From Macrococcoides bohemicum (GTDB lineage: Bacteria > Bacillota > Bacilli > Staphylococcales > Staphylococcaceae): a stretch of DNA of 64,000 bases. The stretch is taken from NCBI RefSeq assembly GCF_042658685.1, contig NZ_JBHSQY010000002.1; one strand, 5' to 3'. Below the pieces are notes generated by a model. The model was not told the origin of the DNA. It saw only the letters and a list, made by a program, of their open reading frames with translations, and did not search any database. A program made the translations under genes and the position numbers. Below, one piece after another: positions 23,367 through 31,718 of the stretch (positions within the stretch are counted from its first letter, which is position 1; the number at the start of each line of letters is the position of its first letter).

Positions 23367-23792
23367 ATGAAAAAAGGTATCACACTTCGTAAACAGATTC
23401 ATTATTTTCTTTTGTATCTTGTAATATTGGTACTTACAACGATGTTCATCAACTATTTCAAAAGACCAGATCAATTATATAATATAGAACAATATTGGCC
23501 GTCACTTTTAGGAGCTATAATTGGATGGGGTGTCATGTTTTATATTCAGTATAAGAAGAACCCTGGTGGGCTGGACATTAAGATTACTGATGAGAGGGAC
23601 GAATTAATTGCAAATCAATATAATTAGATAATGCTGTCTATATTATTATTTTATGTACCAAGCGCATTTATTTTATACGCTATTGCAATGGAGATAGAAA
23701 AGTTTTCGGTCATGTCATGTTCAATCGTTTTATGCTTGGTATTTTTCGTTTATGGGATAGGTTTTTTATTATATAAGAACGCAAAGTCTTAA
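23367..23792 (+). pseudogene. Paralogue of the 142-aa membrane protein, interrupted by an in-frame amber codon
   Basis: Start ATG 23367 is preceded by GGAGGAGG at the end of the XRE gene. Codons 1-86 align along their length with the protein at 22707, including NYFKRPDQLYNIEQYWPSLLG and KITDERDELIANQYN. Codon 87 is TAG (23625-23627). The same frame then continues for 54 codons (IMLSILLFYVPSAFILYAIA..., ...FVYGIGFLLYKNAKS) matching the last two membrane segments and ending at TAA 23790-23792, one residue shorter than the paralogue. So it is a full-length gene with a single nonsense change rather than a truncated one; it is either a recent pseudogene or makes a two-span product. Confidence 0.8.
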
Positions 23793-23804
23793 ATTGGAGA
23801 AAAT

Positions 23805-23899
23805 CAAGTCCGATATCTGACTTAAATCGGACAAGACGCACACCATAATCGCATAAATTCAAAAAACAAGTCCGATATGCTCAAATTATCGGACTTTTT
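23805..23899 (+). repeat. Two-hairpin array, 62-bp spacing (family B)
   Basis: CAAGTCCGAT...ATCGGACAAG at 23805-23834 and AAGTCCGATA...TATCGGACTT at 23868-23895 with a T-run behind it. The two AAGTCCGATA words start 62 bp apart (23806, 23868). The array begins 12 nt after the stop of the preceding frame. The second hairpin is a good terminator. Confidence 0.85.
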
Positions 23900-23967
23900 C
23901 TATTTAACCTTTATTATTTTCCTTCCTTATAATACAATCAAATAAACATATAAAGGGGTTGAGGTGT

Positions 23968-24429
23968 ATGTGGCATTATAAATTTTTCGAAGAGCTTAAA
24001 TCTTTGGAGATTTACAAGATATATAAACTTAGAGTGGATACTTTTATCGTAGAGCAGCAGTGCTATTATGAAGAAATCGATGAGAAGGATTTAAATTGTG
24101 TACATATATATAAAGAAGTAGAAGGTGTGATTGCTGCATACGCGCGTATTATTCCTGAAGCGGATACGGTGCATATTGGTCGTGTTATCGTGCATCCTGA
24201 TTTCCGTGGTATGGGTCTTGCTAAAGAATTGATGGATCAGGCGTTACAATATATTGATACACATCATCATTATTTAAATTTACACCTGCAAGGTCAGGCA
24301 CATTTAGAAAGATTTTACGGTAGTTTTGGGTTTAATACAGTATCTGACGTTTATTTTGTAGATTTAATTCCACATGTTGATATGGAGCGTCCTGCTTTTG
24401 GTTCGAACTCACCGTTAAAAGGAGCGTAA
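23968..24429 (+). CDS. ElaA-like GNAT acetyltransferase
   Basis: 153 aa from ATG 23968 (AAAGGGG ten nt upstream; TTG 23959 is too close to it). ElaA-type features: the N-terminal YKIYKLRVDTFIVEQQCYYEEIDEKDL (R-x-x-V-F-x-V-E-Q pattern), IIPEADTVHIGRVIVHPDFRGMGLA (motif A, read in parts) and LHLQGQAHLERFYGSFGF. Substrate unknown. The ogt gene begins one base after its stop, so the two share a transcript. Confidence 0.88.
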   Translation: MWHYKFFEELKSLEIYKIYKLRVDTFIVEQQCYYEEIDEKDLNCVHIYKEVEGVIAAYARIIPEADTVHIGRVIVHPDFRGMGLAKELMDQALQYIDTHHHYLNLHLQGQAHLERFYGSFGFNTVSDVYFVDLIPHVDMERPAFGSNSPLKGA

Positions 24430-24430
24430 T

Positions 24431-24946
24431 ATGAATATTTATATTAGTCAGTTTGATATTAATGAACGCGGTTTCGTATTAGCATCAAGCGACTTAGGTG
24501 TTATCTTCTTTGCAAATGATGATACGACAGAATATGTTGATCATCATATCAAGCGATTTATTTCTGATGCAGAACGTATTACTGGTTACCCTGCTGATGA
24601 GAAGAATAGCGAATATATAAGAGATATTGAAAGATATTTTCGCGATAAGTTAAAGACCTTTAACTGGCCGCTTGATTTACACGGTACTGACTTCCAGAAA
24701 TCAATCTGGGATGCACTTTTAAAAATACCTTTTGGTGAATCAAGAAGTTATAGTGATATTAGTGAAATGATCGATAACCCAAAAGCGATTCGTGCTGTCG
24801 GTGGTGCGATCGGTGCAAATCCTGTTATGATTGTAGTACCATGTCATCGTGTAATCGGAAAGCGTGGAAAGCTCACTGGTTTCAGCGGGGGTTTAGATAT
24901 GAAGATAGAATTATTGGTTATAGAAGGTATACCATATGTTAATTAA
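24431..24946 (+). CDS. ogt: Methylated-DNA--protein-cysteine methyltransferase
   Basis: 171 aa. Repairs O6-alkylguanine by moving the alkyl group onto its own cysteine. The active site is in MIVVPCHRVIGKRGKLTGFS (PCHRV, residues about 137-141), preceded by the DNA-binding helix YSDISEMIDNPKAIRAVGGAIGANP (read in parts). The N-terminal about 80 residues are a typical RNase-H-like leader. AAAAGGAGCG before ATG 24431 overlaps the end of the GNAT gene. Followed 14 nt later by the YjdM-like gene in the same operon. Confidence 0.93.
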   Translation: MNIYISQFDINERGFVLASSDLGVIFFANDDTTEYVDHHIKRFISDAERITGYPADEKNSEYIRDIERYFRDKLKTFNWPLDLHGTDFQKSIWDALLKIPFGESRSYSDISEMIDNPKAIRAVGGAIGANPVMIVVPCHRVIGKRGKLTGFSGGLDMKIELLVIEGIPYVN

Positions 24947-24960
24947 TAGGAGGAAATATA

Positions 24961-25302
24961 ATGAGTTTACCAAATTGTCCGAAATGTGGTTCAGAATATA
25001 CATATGAGGATGGCTTAAATTATGTATGCCCAATGTGTGCACATGAATGGTCGATTAATCCTGAAGTTGAAGAGGAAGCGGTTATTAAGGATAGTGTAGG
25101 AAATATTTTAAATGACGGTGACAGTGCTACTATTATAAAAGATTTAAAGGTTAAAGGGACTTCATCAGTGATTAAGAAAGGTACAAAAGTTAAGAACATC
25201 CGTATTATCGAACCGGAAAATGGTCATGATATCGACGGTAAAGTGGATGGCTTCGGTCAGTTAAACTTAAAAAGTGAAGTTGTGAAAAAGTTAAATGAAT
25301 AA
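24961..25302 (+). CDS. YjdM/PhnA-like zinc-ribbon protein
   Basis: 113 aa. N-terminal zinc ribbon CPKCGSEYTYEDGLNYVCPMC (C-x2-C ... C-x2-C, residues about 6-28), then the conserved YjdM domain VKDSVGNILNDGDSATIIKDLKVKG-like segment and KKGTKVKNIRII. Earlier called alkylphosphonate protein PhnA, but the biochemical function is not established. AGGAGG precedes the ATG. Its last 8 nt overlap the DUF418 gene, so the two are coupled. Confidence 0.9.
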   Translation: MSLPNCPKCGSEYTYEDGLNYVCPMCAHEWSINPEVEEEAVIKDSVGNILNDGDSATIIKDLKVKGTSSVIKKGTKVKNIRIIEPENGHDIDGKVDGFGQLNLKSEVVKKLNE

Positions 25303-26437
25303 ACGTATCGATAGCATTGATATACTTCGCGGTATGAGTATTATCGGGATATTATTTATGAATATCGTAGGATTCCATATGAATGAAGTTTATACAGATC
25401 CTTTAGTGTATTTTAATTCAACACTTGATCAGTGGTTATATAAGTTAAATATTATTTTTATTCATAACTCATTTTATCCGATATTCGCATTTTTATTTGG
25501 TTTCGGTTTAGCGATAATGGCTGAGAATATTAAAGGTCGTGGTGGTAACTTTATTCCAGTGTTGTATAGAAGGATGGCTGCATTACTCGTATTTGGACTT
25601 TTACATGGTTTCTTCTTATTTTATGGGGATATTTTAAATGTATATGCTGTCATTGGATTCGTTGCAATAGTATTTTTATTGTTTCCAAATAGTATTACGC
25701 TCATCGCAGCAATAATATTAATTGTATTGAATATGATGAGAGCATTACCGAGTATGTTTGCGATATTTATGCAGCCGGATTTCTTCGGTAAAGAACTCGT
25801 GAGTTTTGAAACTTCGCAAAATGAATGGATAAAAGTGATGTCGAGCGGTAACTTGAGCAAGATTATTCAATATAATAGTGATTTCTTTTATCAGGGGTTT
25901 GCAATCATAAATCCTGGTACAACATTGAGTTATTTCTTAACGATTATGCCTTTTATATTGTTAGGAATGTATGTGAAACGTGCGAATCTACTGAAGGAAA
26001 TTACTGAACATAAAGTTACGATGTTCGTGATTTCGATCGTCTTTGCATTTGTTGGCATTACTTTGAAATATTTAATGATTGCTTATGAGATCAATGCAAT
26101 GGCTTCTTATGATTTTATTTATTATGGCGGGGTATTGTTATCTATAAGCTATATTATATGGGTCACATTACTATGCGAATATCCAGCAATAAAGAAATTA
26201 TTTGAGCCATTTCAACGTATGGGTAAAATGAGCTTTACATTATATATTATGCAGAGTTTATTAATGTTCATCGTATTTTATGTATTTAGACAATATGGTC
26301 AATTATCAATTGCACACGTATATCTAGTTGCACTTGCAATCGTATTGTTCCAGATGATTTTTACAAATATTTATTTTAAAAAGTTTAAACAGGGCCCTCT
26401 CGAATGGATATGGCGCAAGATTACCTATTTGAAATAA
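25295..26437 (+). CDS. DUF418 (YeiB-like) integral membrane protein
   Basis: 380 aa, about nine or ten hydrophobic segments. Opens RIDSIDILRGMSIIGILFMNI, the D-x-L-R-G start seen in DUF418 and heparan-alpha-glucosaminide-acyltransferase-like proteins, and closes with FKQGPLEWIWRKITY, the diagnostic DUF418 end (G-P-L-E-W-x-W-R). Membrane function is not known; an acyl-transfer role has been suggested for the wider fold. It overlaps the preceding zinc-ribbon gene by 8 nt and ends the GNAT-ogt-yjdM operon. Confidence 0.88.
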   Translation: MNKRIDSIDILRGMSIIGILFMNIVGFHMNEVYTDPLVYFNSTLDQWLYKLNIIFIHNSFYPIFAFLFGFGLAIMAENIKGRGGNFIPVLYRRMAALLVFGLLHGFFLFYGDILNVYAVIGFVAIVFLLFPNSITLIAAIILIVLNMMRALPSMFAIFMQPDFFGKELVSFETSQNEWIKVMSSGNLSKIIQYNSDFFYQGFAIINPGTTLSYFLTIMPFILLGMYVKRANLLKEITEHKVTMFVISIVFAFVGITLKYLMIAYEINAMASYDFIYYGGVLLSISYIIWVTLLCEYPAIKKLFEPFQRMGKMSFTLYIMQSLLMFIVFYVFRQYGQLSIAHVYLVALAIVLFQMIFTNIYFKKFKQGPLEWIWRKITYLK

Positions 26438-26526
26438 TGTCATTTTGCAATCAATTTTTAAAATAGGAATTTACTCGTATCTATGTTACAATAACATGGC
26501 TATTCAATCATGAGGAGGTGCATCAA

Positions 26527-27030
26527 ATGCACGTAGAATTACAGGAAAAAATAGAATATTACGTGTTAAGTGGAGATTTTGAATCTGCTAAAGCATTGAT
26601 GCAATCAACTGACTTTATGATGTTTGAAGAAGCATTTATAAGTGCATGTCATGATAGTGAATCTGTGATGTATTATACGTTTATATTAGAATGTATGAAA
26701 GATACAGAAACAGTGGAACTACACGATTTAGCTTTCTTGTTATTAGTTTATCCTTTAAGCGAAGTAAACGGCGCATTTAACAGTGCATATTATCATGCAA
26801 TGCGTTCTGTTGAAATGACCGATAGCAATGAAGTGAAAAGTTTATTACAATTATTATTCTTATACGCAGTTCCAGAGCCTGTAATTACAGATAAAGAAGC
26901 ATTTGATACAGCGAAACAAATATTAAAGCTTGATCCTAAAAATCAAGTGGCAAGAAATATGTTAAAACAGACTGCTAAGAAGTTAGATAAAGTAGTCGTT
27001 GACTTTAATCAAATATCAAAGAAAGCGTAA
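26527..27030 (+). CDS. Hypothetical helical-repeat protein
   Basis: 167 aa from ATG 26527 (TGAGGAGGTG upstream; the GTG at 26518 is inside this site). The sequence is almost all alpha-helical with TPR-like helix pairs: IEYYVLSGDFESAKALMQ at the start and DTAKQILKLDPKNQVARNML near the end. It has no signal peptide or membrane segment. TPR-type proteins hold other proteins; no partner can be named. Single gene with a perfect palindromic terminator overlapping the stop codon. Confidence 0.7.
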   Translation: MHVELQEKIEYYVLSGDFESAKALMQSTDFMMFEEAFISACHDSESVMYYTFILECMKDTETVELHDLAFLLLVYPLSEVNGAFNSAYYHAMRSVEMTDSNEVKSLLQLLFLYAVPEPVITDKEAFDTAKQILKLDPKNQVARNMLKQTAKKLDKVVVDFNQISKKA

Positions 27031-27052
27031 TGACTTAAGTCATTACGTTTTT
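27026..27052 (+). terminator. Palindromic terminator overlapping the stop codon
   Basis: CGTAATGAC-TTAA-GTCATTACG followed by TTTTTG; the TAA stop lies in the left arm. Confidence 0.85.
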
Positions 27053-27062
27053 GCTTTGTCTA

Positions 27063-27309
27063 ACGCCTATTTACGGCGACAATAAAACAACCTCGAGGCA
27101 TACTTCAACAAACTCATAAACAATCAAAGAGCGATTTTTATGGTTTGTCTCCAGTCTGCTCGAGGCTGAACGTTTTATTTTACGCCTATTTACGGCGACA
27201 ATAAAACAACCTCAAGGCATACTTCAACAAACTCATAAAAAATCAAAGAGCGATTTTTATGGTTTGTCTCCAGTCTGCTCGAGCCTGAACGTTTTATTTT
27301 ACGCCTATT
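27063..27309. repeat. Tandem duplication of a 119-bp structured intergenic element
   Basis: ACGCCTATT begins at 27063, 27182 and 27301, giving two full 119-bp units and the start of a third. The units differ at only a few bases. Within unit 1, ACGCC/GGCGT forms a small hairpin, and AATAAAAC/GTTTTATT, CCTCGAG/CTCGAGG and AACAAAC-TCATAA / TTATG-GTTTGT can nest into one long imperfect hairpin. In unit 2 the CCTCGAG stem carries two changes that weaken it. No ORF longer than a 16-residue peptide is present. Confidence 0.8.
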
Positions 27310-27682
27310 ATTCTAACCATAATTCAATTGGTACGATAATCGGGAATTGTCCGCGGTCTTCAGATAATTTTGTAATAATTGATGATGCTTTTGCATATAA
27401 AGGAATTGCAAACATGCCTTCTTCCTTCTTGATTTCTGCAATAACATCTACTTCACTGCCGTCTTCACTTTGGATTAGGATTGCAGCTTCGATAACGCCG
27501 TCAACTTGTGTACCAAAGTGTCCGAACATAAACGTAAGTTTAAATTCATAAAGATTTGGATCTTGATCACTTTGTACATAATCTAATCGGTGCATTGTTG
27601 TTGGTTCTGGTGACATATCTTCAAAATCTCTTACATGCGCTTCTTTTAAAAACATGTGTACAACCTGTTTGTTTAATTCCAT
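27308..27682 (-). CDS. SecB-like small protein
   Basis: 124 aa from ATG 27682 (GGGAGCG upstream; the frame continues upstream without a site). Beta-rich pattern with YEFKLTFMFGHFGTQVDGVIEAAILI, EIKKEEGMFAIPLYAKASSIITKLSEDRGQFPIIVPIELWLE (read in parts). The last part resembles the C-terminal half of SecB chaperones, where the helix before the sequence I-I-A-D-L-T-R-D-G-G-F-P-P is followed by a final strand. No secretion gene is nearby and staphylococci lack classical SecB. I treat it as a SecB-fold protein of unknown role. Convergent with the 26527 gene across the duplicated 119-bp element. Confidence 0.55.
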   Translation of the reverse strand: MELNKQVVHMFLKEAHVRDFEDMSPEPTTMHRLDYVQSDQDPNLYEFKLTFMFGHFGTQVDGVIEAAILIQSEDGSEVDVIAEIKKEEGMFAIPLYAKASSIITKLSEDRGQFPIIVPIELWLE

Positions 27683-27877
27683 TTTAATCGCTCCCTTAAT
27701 ATAAGTTATTTTCATTATAATATTATTTTAATGATTCACAAAGTTATTGATTGTATAATGATTATTTAGTTTGTAAAATTTAGTGGTGAGAATGTAATTT
27801 TGTACTTATCTGATGTTTTGATATTGATTCATATAATTTAATGTTGTAAGATGTATAGACAAATATATGGTGATTAG

Positions 27878-27901
27878 TGAGCGAAAGCTCATTATTTTTT
27901 T
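27878..27901 (+). promoter_or_regulatory. Leader hairpin with T-run just before the efflux-pump ribosome site
   Basis: TGAGC-GAAA-GCTCA followed by TTATTTTTTT, then directly GGAGGAAAC and ATG 27911. A GNRA-type loop plus T-run is the shape of an intrinsic terminator placed inside the leader, so transcription attenuation of the pump gene is likely. No alternative antiterminator pairing was worked out. Confidence 0.5.
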
Positions 27902-27910
27902 GGAGGAAAC

Positions 27911-29350
27911 ATGAAAAAATCAACAATTATAATGATTACTTTTTTAATTGGGGCATTCTTTACGTTCTTAAATGAAACGTTATTGAATATTGCATTAACG
28001 GAAATAATGCGTGTATTCAATGTAGATGCACCTACTGTTCAGTGGCTCGCTACTGGATTTATGCTGGTCATGGGTGTACTGATGCCATTATCTGCATCGC
28101 TTATACAATGGTTTACAACACGACAGTTGTTTATCGGTTTAATGTCTTTATTTTTAATTGGTACATTGATTGCAGGTTTTGCTGTTAACTTCCCAATGAT
28201 TCTTGCTGGCCGTATGATACAAGCTGCAGGTACAGGATTACTTATTCCAACGATCATGAACGCTATGCTGAATTTATTTCCACCGCATGAGCGTGGTAAA
28301 GTAATGGGGAATTTTGGTCTTGTGATGATGTTCGCACCAGCGATTGGCCCGACTTTATCAGGCGTCATCGTTGATACGTTAGGCTGGCGCTGGTTATTTT
28401 TCTCGGTTGTTCCTTTTGTCATCTTCTCAATTGTATTTGCAATGCGTTACCTTGAAAATGTAGGAGAAGTTACGAAACCTAAGATTGATATTTTTTCTGT
28501 CGTGTTATCGACTATCGGTGTGGCTGGTATAATCTATGGTTTCAGTTCAGTAAGTACAGCTAAAGGTGGATTTGGTAACCCGATGATTCTTACTTTTATT
28601 ATTGTCGGAATTATTGCGATGGTATTGTTCGCACTAAGACAACGCAAACTTACGGAACCTTTACTTGATCTTTCTGTATTTAAATATGCCAATTATGCAC
28701 GTGGAATGTTCATTTTCGTAGTTGTAGTAATGGCTATGTTTGCGTCAGAAATCGTAATGCCGATGTATTTACAAGGACCGATGGCATTTAGTGCAAAAGT
28801 TGCAGGAATGATTTTATTACCCGGGGCATTATTAAATGGTGCGATGAGTCCTGTTATGGGACGTATCTTTGATAAACTTGGGCCAAGAAAGATGATTATT
28901 CCCGGAATGTTTATTCTGGCACTCGTCATGTTATTCTATTCAACCATTCATCCTGGTATCAGCATTTATGTCTTCATCATGGTCTATATGGTATTGATGT
29001 TGAGTATTTCAATGATTATGATGCCGAGTCACACGAATGCGATTAACCAGTTACCGAGAAAATTATATCCACATGGTACGGCTATCGGTAATATGATTCA
29101 GCCAATTGCAGGTGCAATGGGTATTTCAATATTCGTAAGTATTATGACGCATGGTCAAAAGAAAGCTTTGGAAGGTATTTCAAACCCTACATTGACCCAA
29201 GTTAATGAAGCGTTAACAACGGGTGTGCATCATGCATACTGGTTTGCGATTGCCTTAACAGTTATCGGTTTGATTACTGCTTTATTCATTACAAAATCGG
29301 TTGCACCTGAGGGCGAAACGTTCGGCCTTCCAGAAGAATCTCAAAAATAA
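27911..29350 (+). CDS. DHA2-family drug:H+ antiporter, LmrB-like
   Basis: 479 aa, about 14 hydrophobic segments. MFS exporter of the EmrB/QacA group: LNETLLNIALTEI in TM1, QWLATGFMLVMGVLMPLSASL, loop GRMIQAAGTGLLIP (motif B) and GPTLSGVIVDTLGWRW (motif C, antiporters). Length and pattern resemble Bacillus LmrB, which exports lincomycin; the drug range here is unknown. GGAGGAAAC precedes ATG 27911. The short leader hairpin with T-run suggests induction by attenuation. No regulator gene is adjacent. Confidence 0.85.
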   Translation: MKKSTIIMITFLIGAFFTFLNETLLNIALTEIMRVFNVDAPTVQWLATGFMLVMGVLMPLSASLIQWFTTRQLFIGLMSLFLIGTLIAGFAVNFPMILAGRMIQAAGTGLLIPTIMNAMLNLFPPHERGKVMGNFGLVMMFAPAIGPTLSGVIVDTLGWRWLFFSVVPFVIFSIVFAMRYLENVGEVTKPKIDIFSVVLSTIGVAGIIYGFSSVSTAKGGFGNPMILTFIIVGIIAMVLFALRQRKLTEPLLDLSVFKYANYARGMFIFVVVVMAMFASEIVMPMYLQGPMAFSAKVAGMILLPGALLNGAMSPVMGRIFDKLGPRKMIIPGMFILALVMLFYSTIHPGISIYVFIMVYMVLMLSISMIMMPSHTNAINQLPRKLYPHGTAIGNMIQPIAGAMGISIFVSIMTHGQKKALEGISNPTLTQVNEALTTGVHHAYWFAIALTVIGLITALFITKSVAPEGETFGLPEESQK

Positions 29351-29380
29351 TGTTTTATTAATAGAATAGCAGGGTAAACC

Positions 29381-29412
29381 AAACATGTCTGTCTTTACAG
29401 GCATGTTTTTAA
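29381..29412 (+). terminator. Intrinsic terminator after LmrB-like gene
   Basis: AAACATGTCTGT/ACAGGCATGTTT arms (one G-T pair), 4-nt loop, T-run. Confidence 0.88.
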
Positions 29413-29433
29413 ATAGATTAAGGGAGCGTTTTG

Positions 29434-30534
29434 ATGAGTAAAAATAATACAGAAGCAATAAAAATTGGCTTCGCGTATGTAGGTGTTATTGTAGGTGCAG
29501 GTTTTTCTACAGGTCAAGAAGTTTTAACATTTTTTACGAACTATGGTATATATAGTTACCTTGCCATATTAATCGCTGGCTTGATGCTCACTTTCTTTGG
29601 ACGCCAAACTGTAAAGTTAGGTTATGGTCTAGATGCAGAGAATCATGAATCAACGATTCAATACCTATTTGGTAAAAAATTTGGAAAAGTGATTGACTAT
29701 CTTTTAGTATTTTTCTTATATGGTTTAGCTACAATCATGGTTGCTGGTGCAGGTAGTGCAGCACATGAAAGTTTTGGTCTACCTATATGGTTAGGATCGC
29801 TAATTATGGTAATAGCGATTATTATCACTTTATTATTAGATTTTAGTAAAATAATTGGTGCATTAGGTATGGTTACACCTTTTTTAATAATTGTAGTAAC
29901 AACAATTGCTGTATATTATTTCTTTAAAGGCTCGATATCATTTGGAGAGATTCAAAATCATATTAATACTGATAAACAACCATTTAAACTTTCATTCTTA
30001 CCAGAAAGTTCATTGTGGTGGTGGTCAGGACTTAATTATGGAGGTCTTGCTTTTGCAAGTGGATTTAGTATACTTGCAGCGATAGGCGGAGACGCTAGTC
30101 GTATGAAAGTTGCAGGAAAAGGCGCAACAATTGGTGGGGTTACGTTATTAGTACTTTTATTGATGGTGAACTCAGGACTATTAAGTGAATTAGATAAGAT
30201 TAATAATTCTGCAATACCAACGTTAATATTAGGTAAAGCAATCCATCCAATTCTTGGAATTGCTTTAAGTATTATTATGTTGATGGTAATATATAATACC
30301 ATTGCAGGATTAATGTATTCATTTATCGCAAGATTTTCTGAACCATATTCGAAAAAATATAAAATAATGCTATTTAGTTTAATGGGATTATCATATTTAT
30401 TAAGTTTTGTAGGATTTTCAAAATTAGTACAAACTGCTTATCCATTATTAGGCTATGTGGGTATTATTTTATGTATCGGTATTGCAAAGAAGTACTTTGA
30501 TCGAAAGAAAAAAGGTAAAAATCATATTGCATAA
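29434..30534 (+). CDS. YkvI-family membrane transporter
   Basis: 366 aa, about ten hydrophobic segments, from ATG 29434 (AGGGAGCG upstream). Starts IKIGFAYVGVIVGAGFSTGQE, the broken first helix (G-A-G-F-S-T-G-Q-E) that defines YkvI proteins in the APC superfamily, and contains WWWSGLNYGGLAFASGFSILAAIGGDA (read in parts). A solute importer with Na+ or H+ coupling is expected; the substrate is not known. Monocistronic, between two good terminators. Confidence 0.85.
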   Translation: MSKNNTEAIKIGFAYVGVIVGAGFSTGQEVLTFFTNYGIYSYLAILIAGLMLTFFGRQTVKLGYGLDAENHESTIQYLFGKKFGKVIDYLLVFFLYGLATIMVAGAGSAAHESFGLPIWLGSLIMVIAIIITLLLDFSKIIGALGMVTPFLIIVVTTIAVYYFFKGSISFGEIQNHINTDKQPFKLSFLPESSLWWWSGLNYGGLAFASGFSILAAIGGDASRMKVAGKGATIGGVTLLVLLLMVNSGLLSELDKINNSAIPTLILGKAIHPILGIALSIIMLMVIYNTIAGLMYSFIARFSEPYSKKYKIMLFSLMGLSYLLSFVGFSKLVQTAYPLLGYVGIILCIGIAKKYFDRKKKGKNHIA

Positions 30535-30539
30535 TGATA

Positions 30540-30567
30540 AAATGGGGATTTCCCCATTTTATTTTTT
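30540..30567 (+). terminator. Intrinsic terminator after YkvI gene
   Basis: AAATGGGGA/TCCCCATTT with a 2-nt loop and a T-rich tail. Confidence 0.9.
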
Positions 30568-30620
30568 TATCATTATAATTGGTATGCTATAATAATGACC
30601 GGTGAGAAAGGGCGGTTGTA

Positions 30621-31652
30621 TTGAAGAAAAGATATTTAATTTACATAATTTTAATTGCATTGATAACGATGGGAATCAGTGTAATGATGGGATGGCATAT
30701 CAATGATGATGCGAGATTATCAGAAAATGCTCTACTAAATGAACGAGCGATAGAAGCATCAAATGTAAAGATGGTAAAAAATGTTACTTACAGTGATGTT
30801 GCCCCGTTGTCACAGATGGATATCATTATGCCGAAAAATATTAAAAAGGGTGATAAATTACCGCTTATTATGTGGACACATGGTGGTGGATTTATTGCAG
30901 GAGATAAACGACATAAAAATCCGTATCTTGCACAGATTGCAGAGAAGGGATTTATTGTTGCGAATATCAATTATGCATTGGCACCAGGAAACCAATATCC
31001 AACACCTATTCTGCAGGAATTAGAAGCGGCAAAATTCTTAAAGAAAAATGATCATCATTTACCGATTGATTTTACTCAGATTATTATCGGTGGGGATTCT
31101 GCTGGTGCTCAAATTGCAAGTCAGTTTGCAGCGATGCATACGAATAATAAACTGATGCATGATATGCAGCAAAAACCTGTATTTAAAGCCAGTCAACTCA
31201 AAGCGGTAGTGTTATTTGGAGGACTTTATAATATGCAGACAGTGCGTGCGACAAAGTTCCCACGTATAGAATTGTTTATGGAGAGCTATACCGGTGAAAA
31301 GCATTGGGAGAAGCAATTCAAACCGATTGAACAGCTCAGTACGACAGCAAATATTACGAAGCGATATCCACCGACCTTTTTAACAGTTGGCGATGCTGAC
31401 CCATTTGATTCTCAGGCGCATGAACTGGTGAAAGTACTAAAAGCAAACGATGTACCATATGCCTATTCATTTTTTGATGGGACGCATGGATTACGCCATC
31501 AATACCAGTTTCATATGGAGCTGAAAGAATCTCGACTTACATATCGTAAACTTATGATGTTTCTCGGAAATCATACGAGTCAGTCACCTTATTCATCAAA
31601 TACTGTAAAAGAGAAGATGCCTGAAATTAAGGTGAAGCAGAACAAAAATTAA
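30621..31652 (+). CDS. Membrane-anchored alpha/beta-hydrolase, HSL-type esterase
   Basis: 343 aa. TTG 30621 is the start, with AAAGGGCGG upstream. A hydrophobic signal anchor (residues 5-24) places the enzyme outside the membrane. Esterase motifs: oxyanion loop HGGGF (87-91), nucleophile elbow GDSAG with Ser160, acid Asp260 in GDADPF, and His289 in GTHGLRHQY. Family members cleave carboxylic esters; the natural substrate is unknown. The C-terminal 20 residues are polar and basic. Followed by the NAD(P)-binding protein gene after 66 nt, with a possible separate promoter. Confidence 0.88.
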   Translation: MKKRYLIYIILIALITMGISVMMGWHINDDARLSENALLNERAIEASNVKMVKNVTYSDVAPLSQMDIIMPKNIKKGDKLPLIMWTHGGGFIAGDKRHKNPYLAQIAEKGFIVANINYALAPGNQYPTPILQELEAAKFLKKNDHHLPIDFTQIIIGGDSAGAQIASQFAAMHTNNKLMHDMQQKPVFKASQLKAVVLFGGLYNMQTVRATKFPRIELFMESYTGEKHWEKQFKPIEQLSTTANITKRYPPTFLTVGDADPFDSQAHELVKVLKANDVPYAYSFFDGTHGLRHQYQFHMELKESRLTYRKLMMFLGNHTSQSPYSSNTVKEKMPEIKVKQNKN

Positions 31653-31718
31653 TAAATCATTTTTATGCAGATAAGAAATTGGGTACAATATAAGAAATAA
31701 CCGTATGGAGGTCAAAAG

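Noticed and set aside
27066..27122. 16-residue peptide (MSLLKYASRLFYCRRK) on the minus strand of the 119-bp repeat, as a type I toxin
   Set aside because: No ribosome site, too short for a membrane span and not preceded by a toxin-antitoxin-like promoter arrangement.
27185..27310. Insertion sequence or transposase remnant at the 119-bp repeat
   Set aside because: No reading frame, no terminal inverted repeats of IS type and no visible target duplication.
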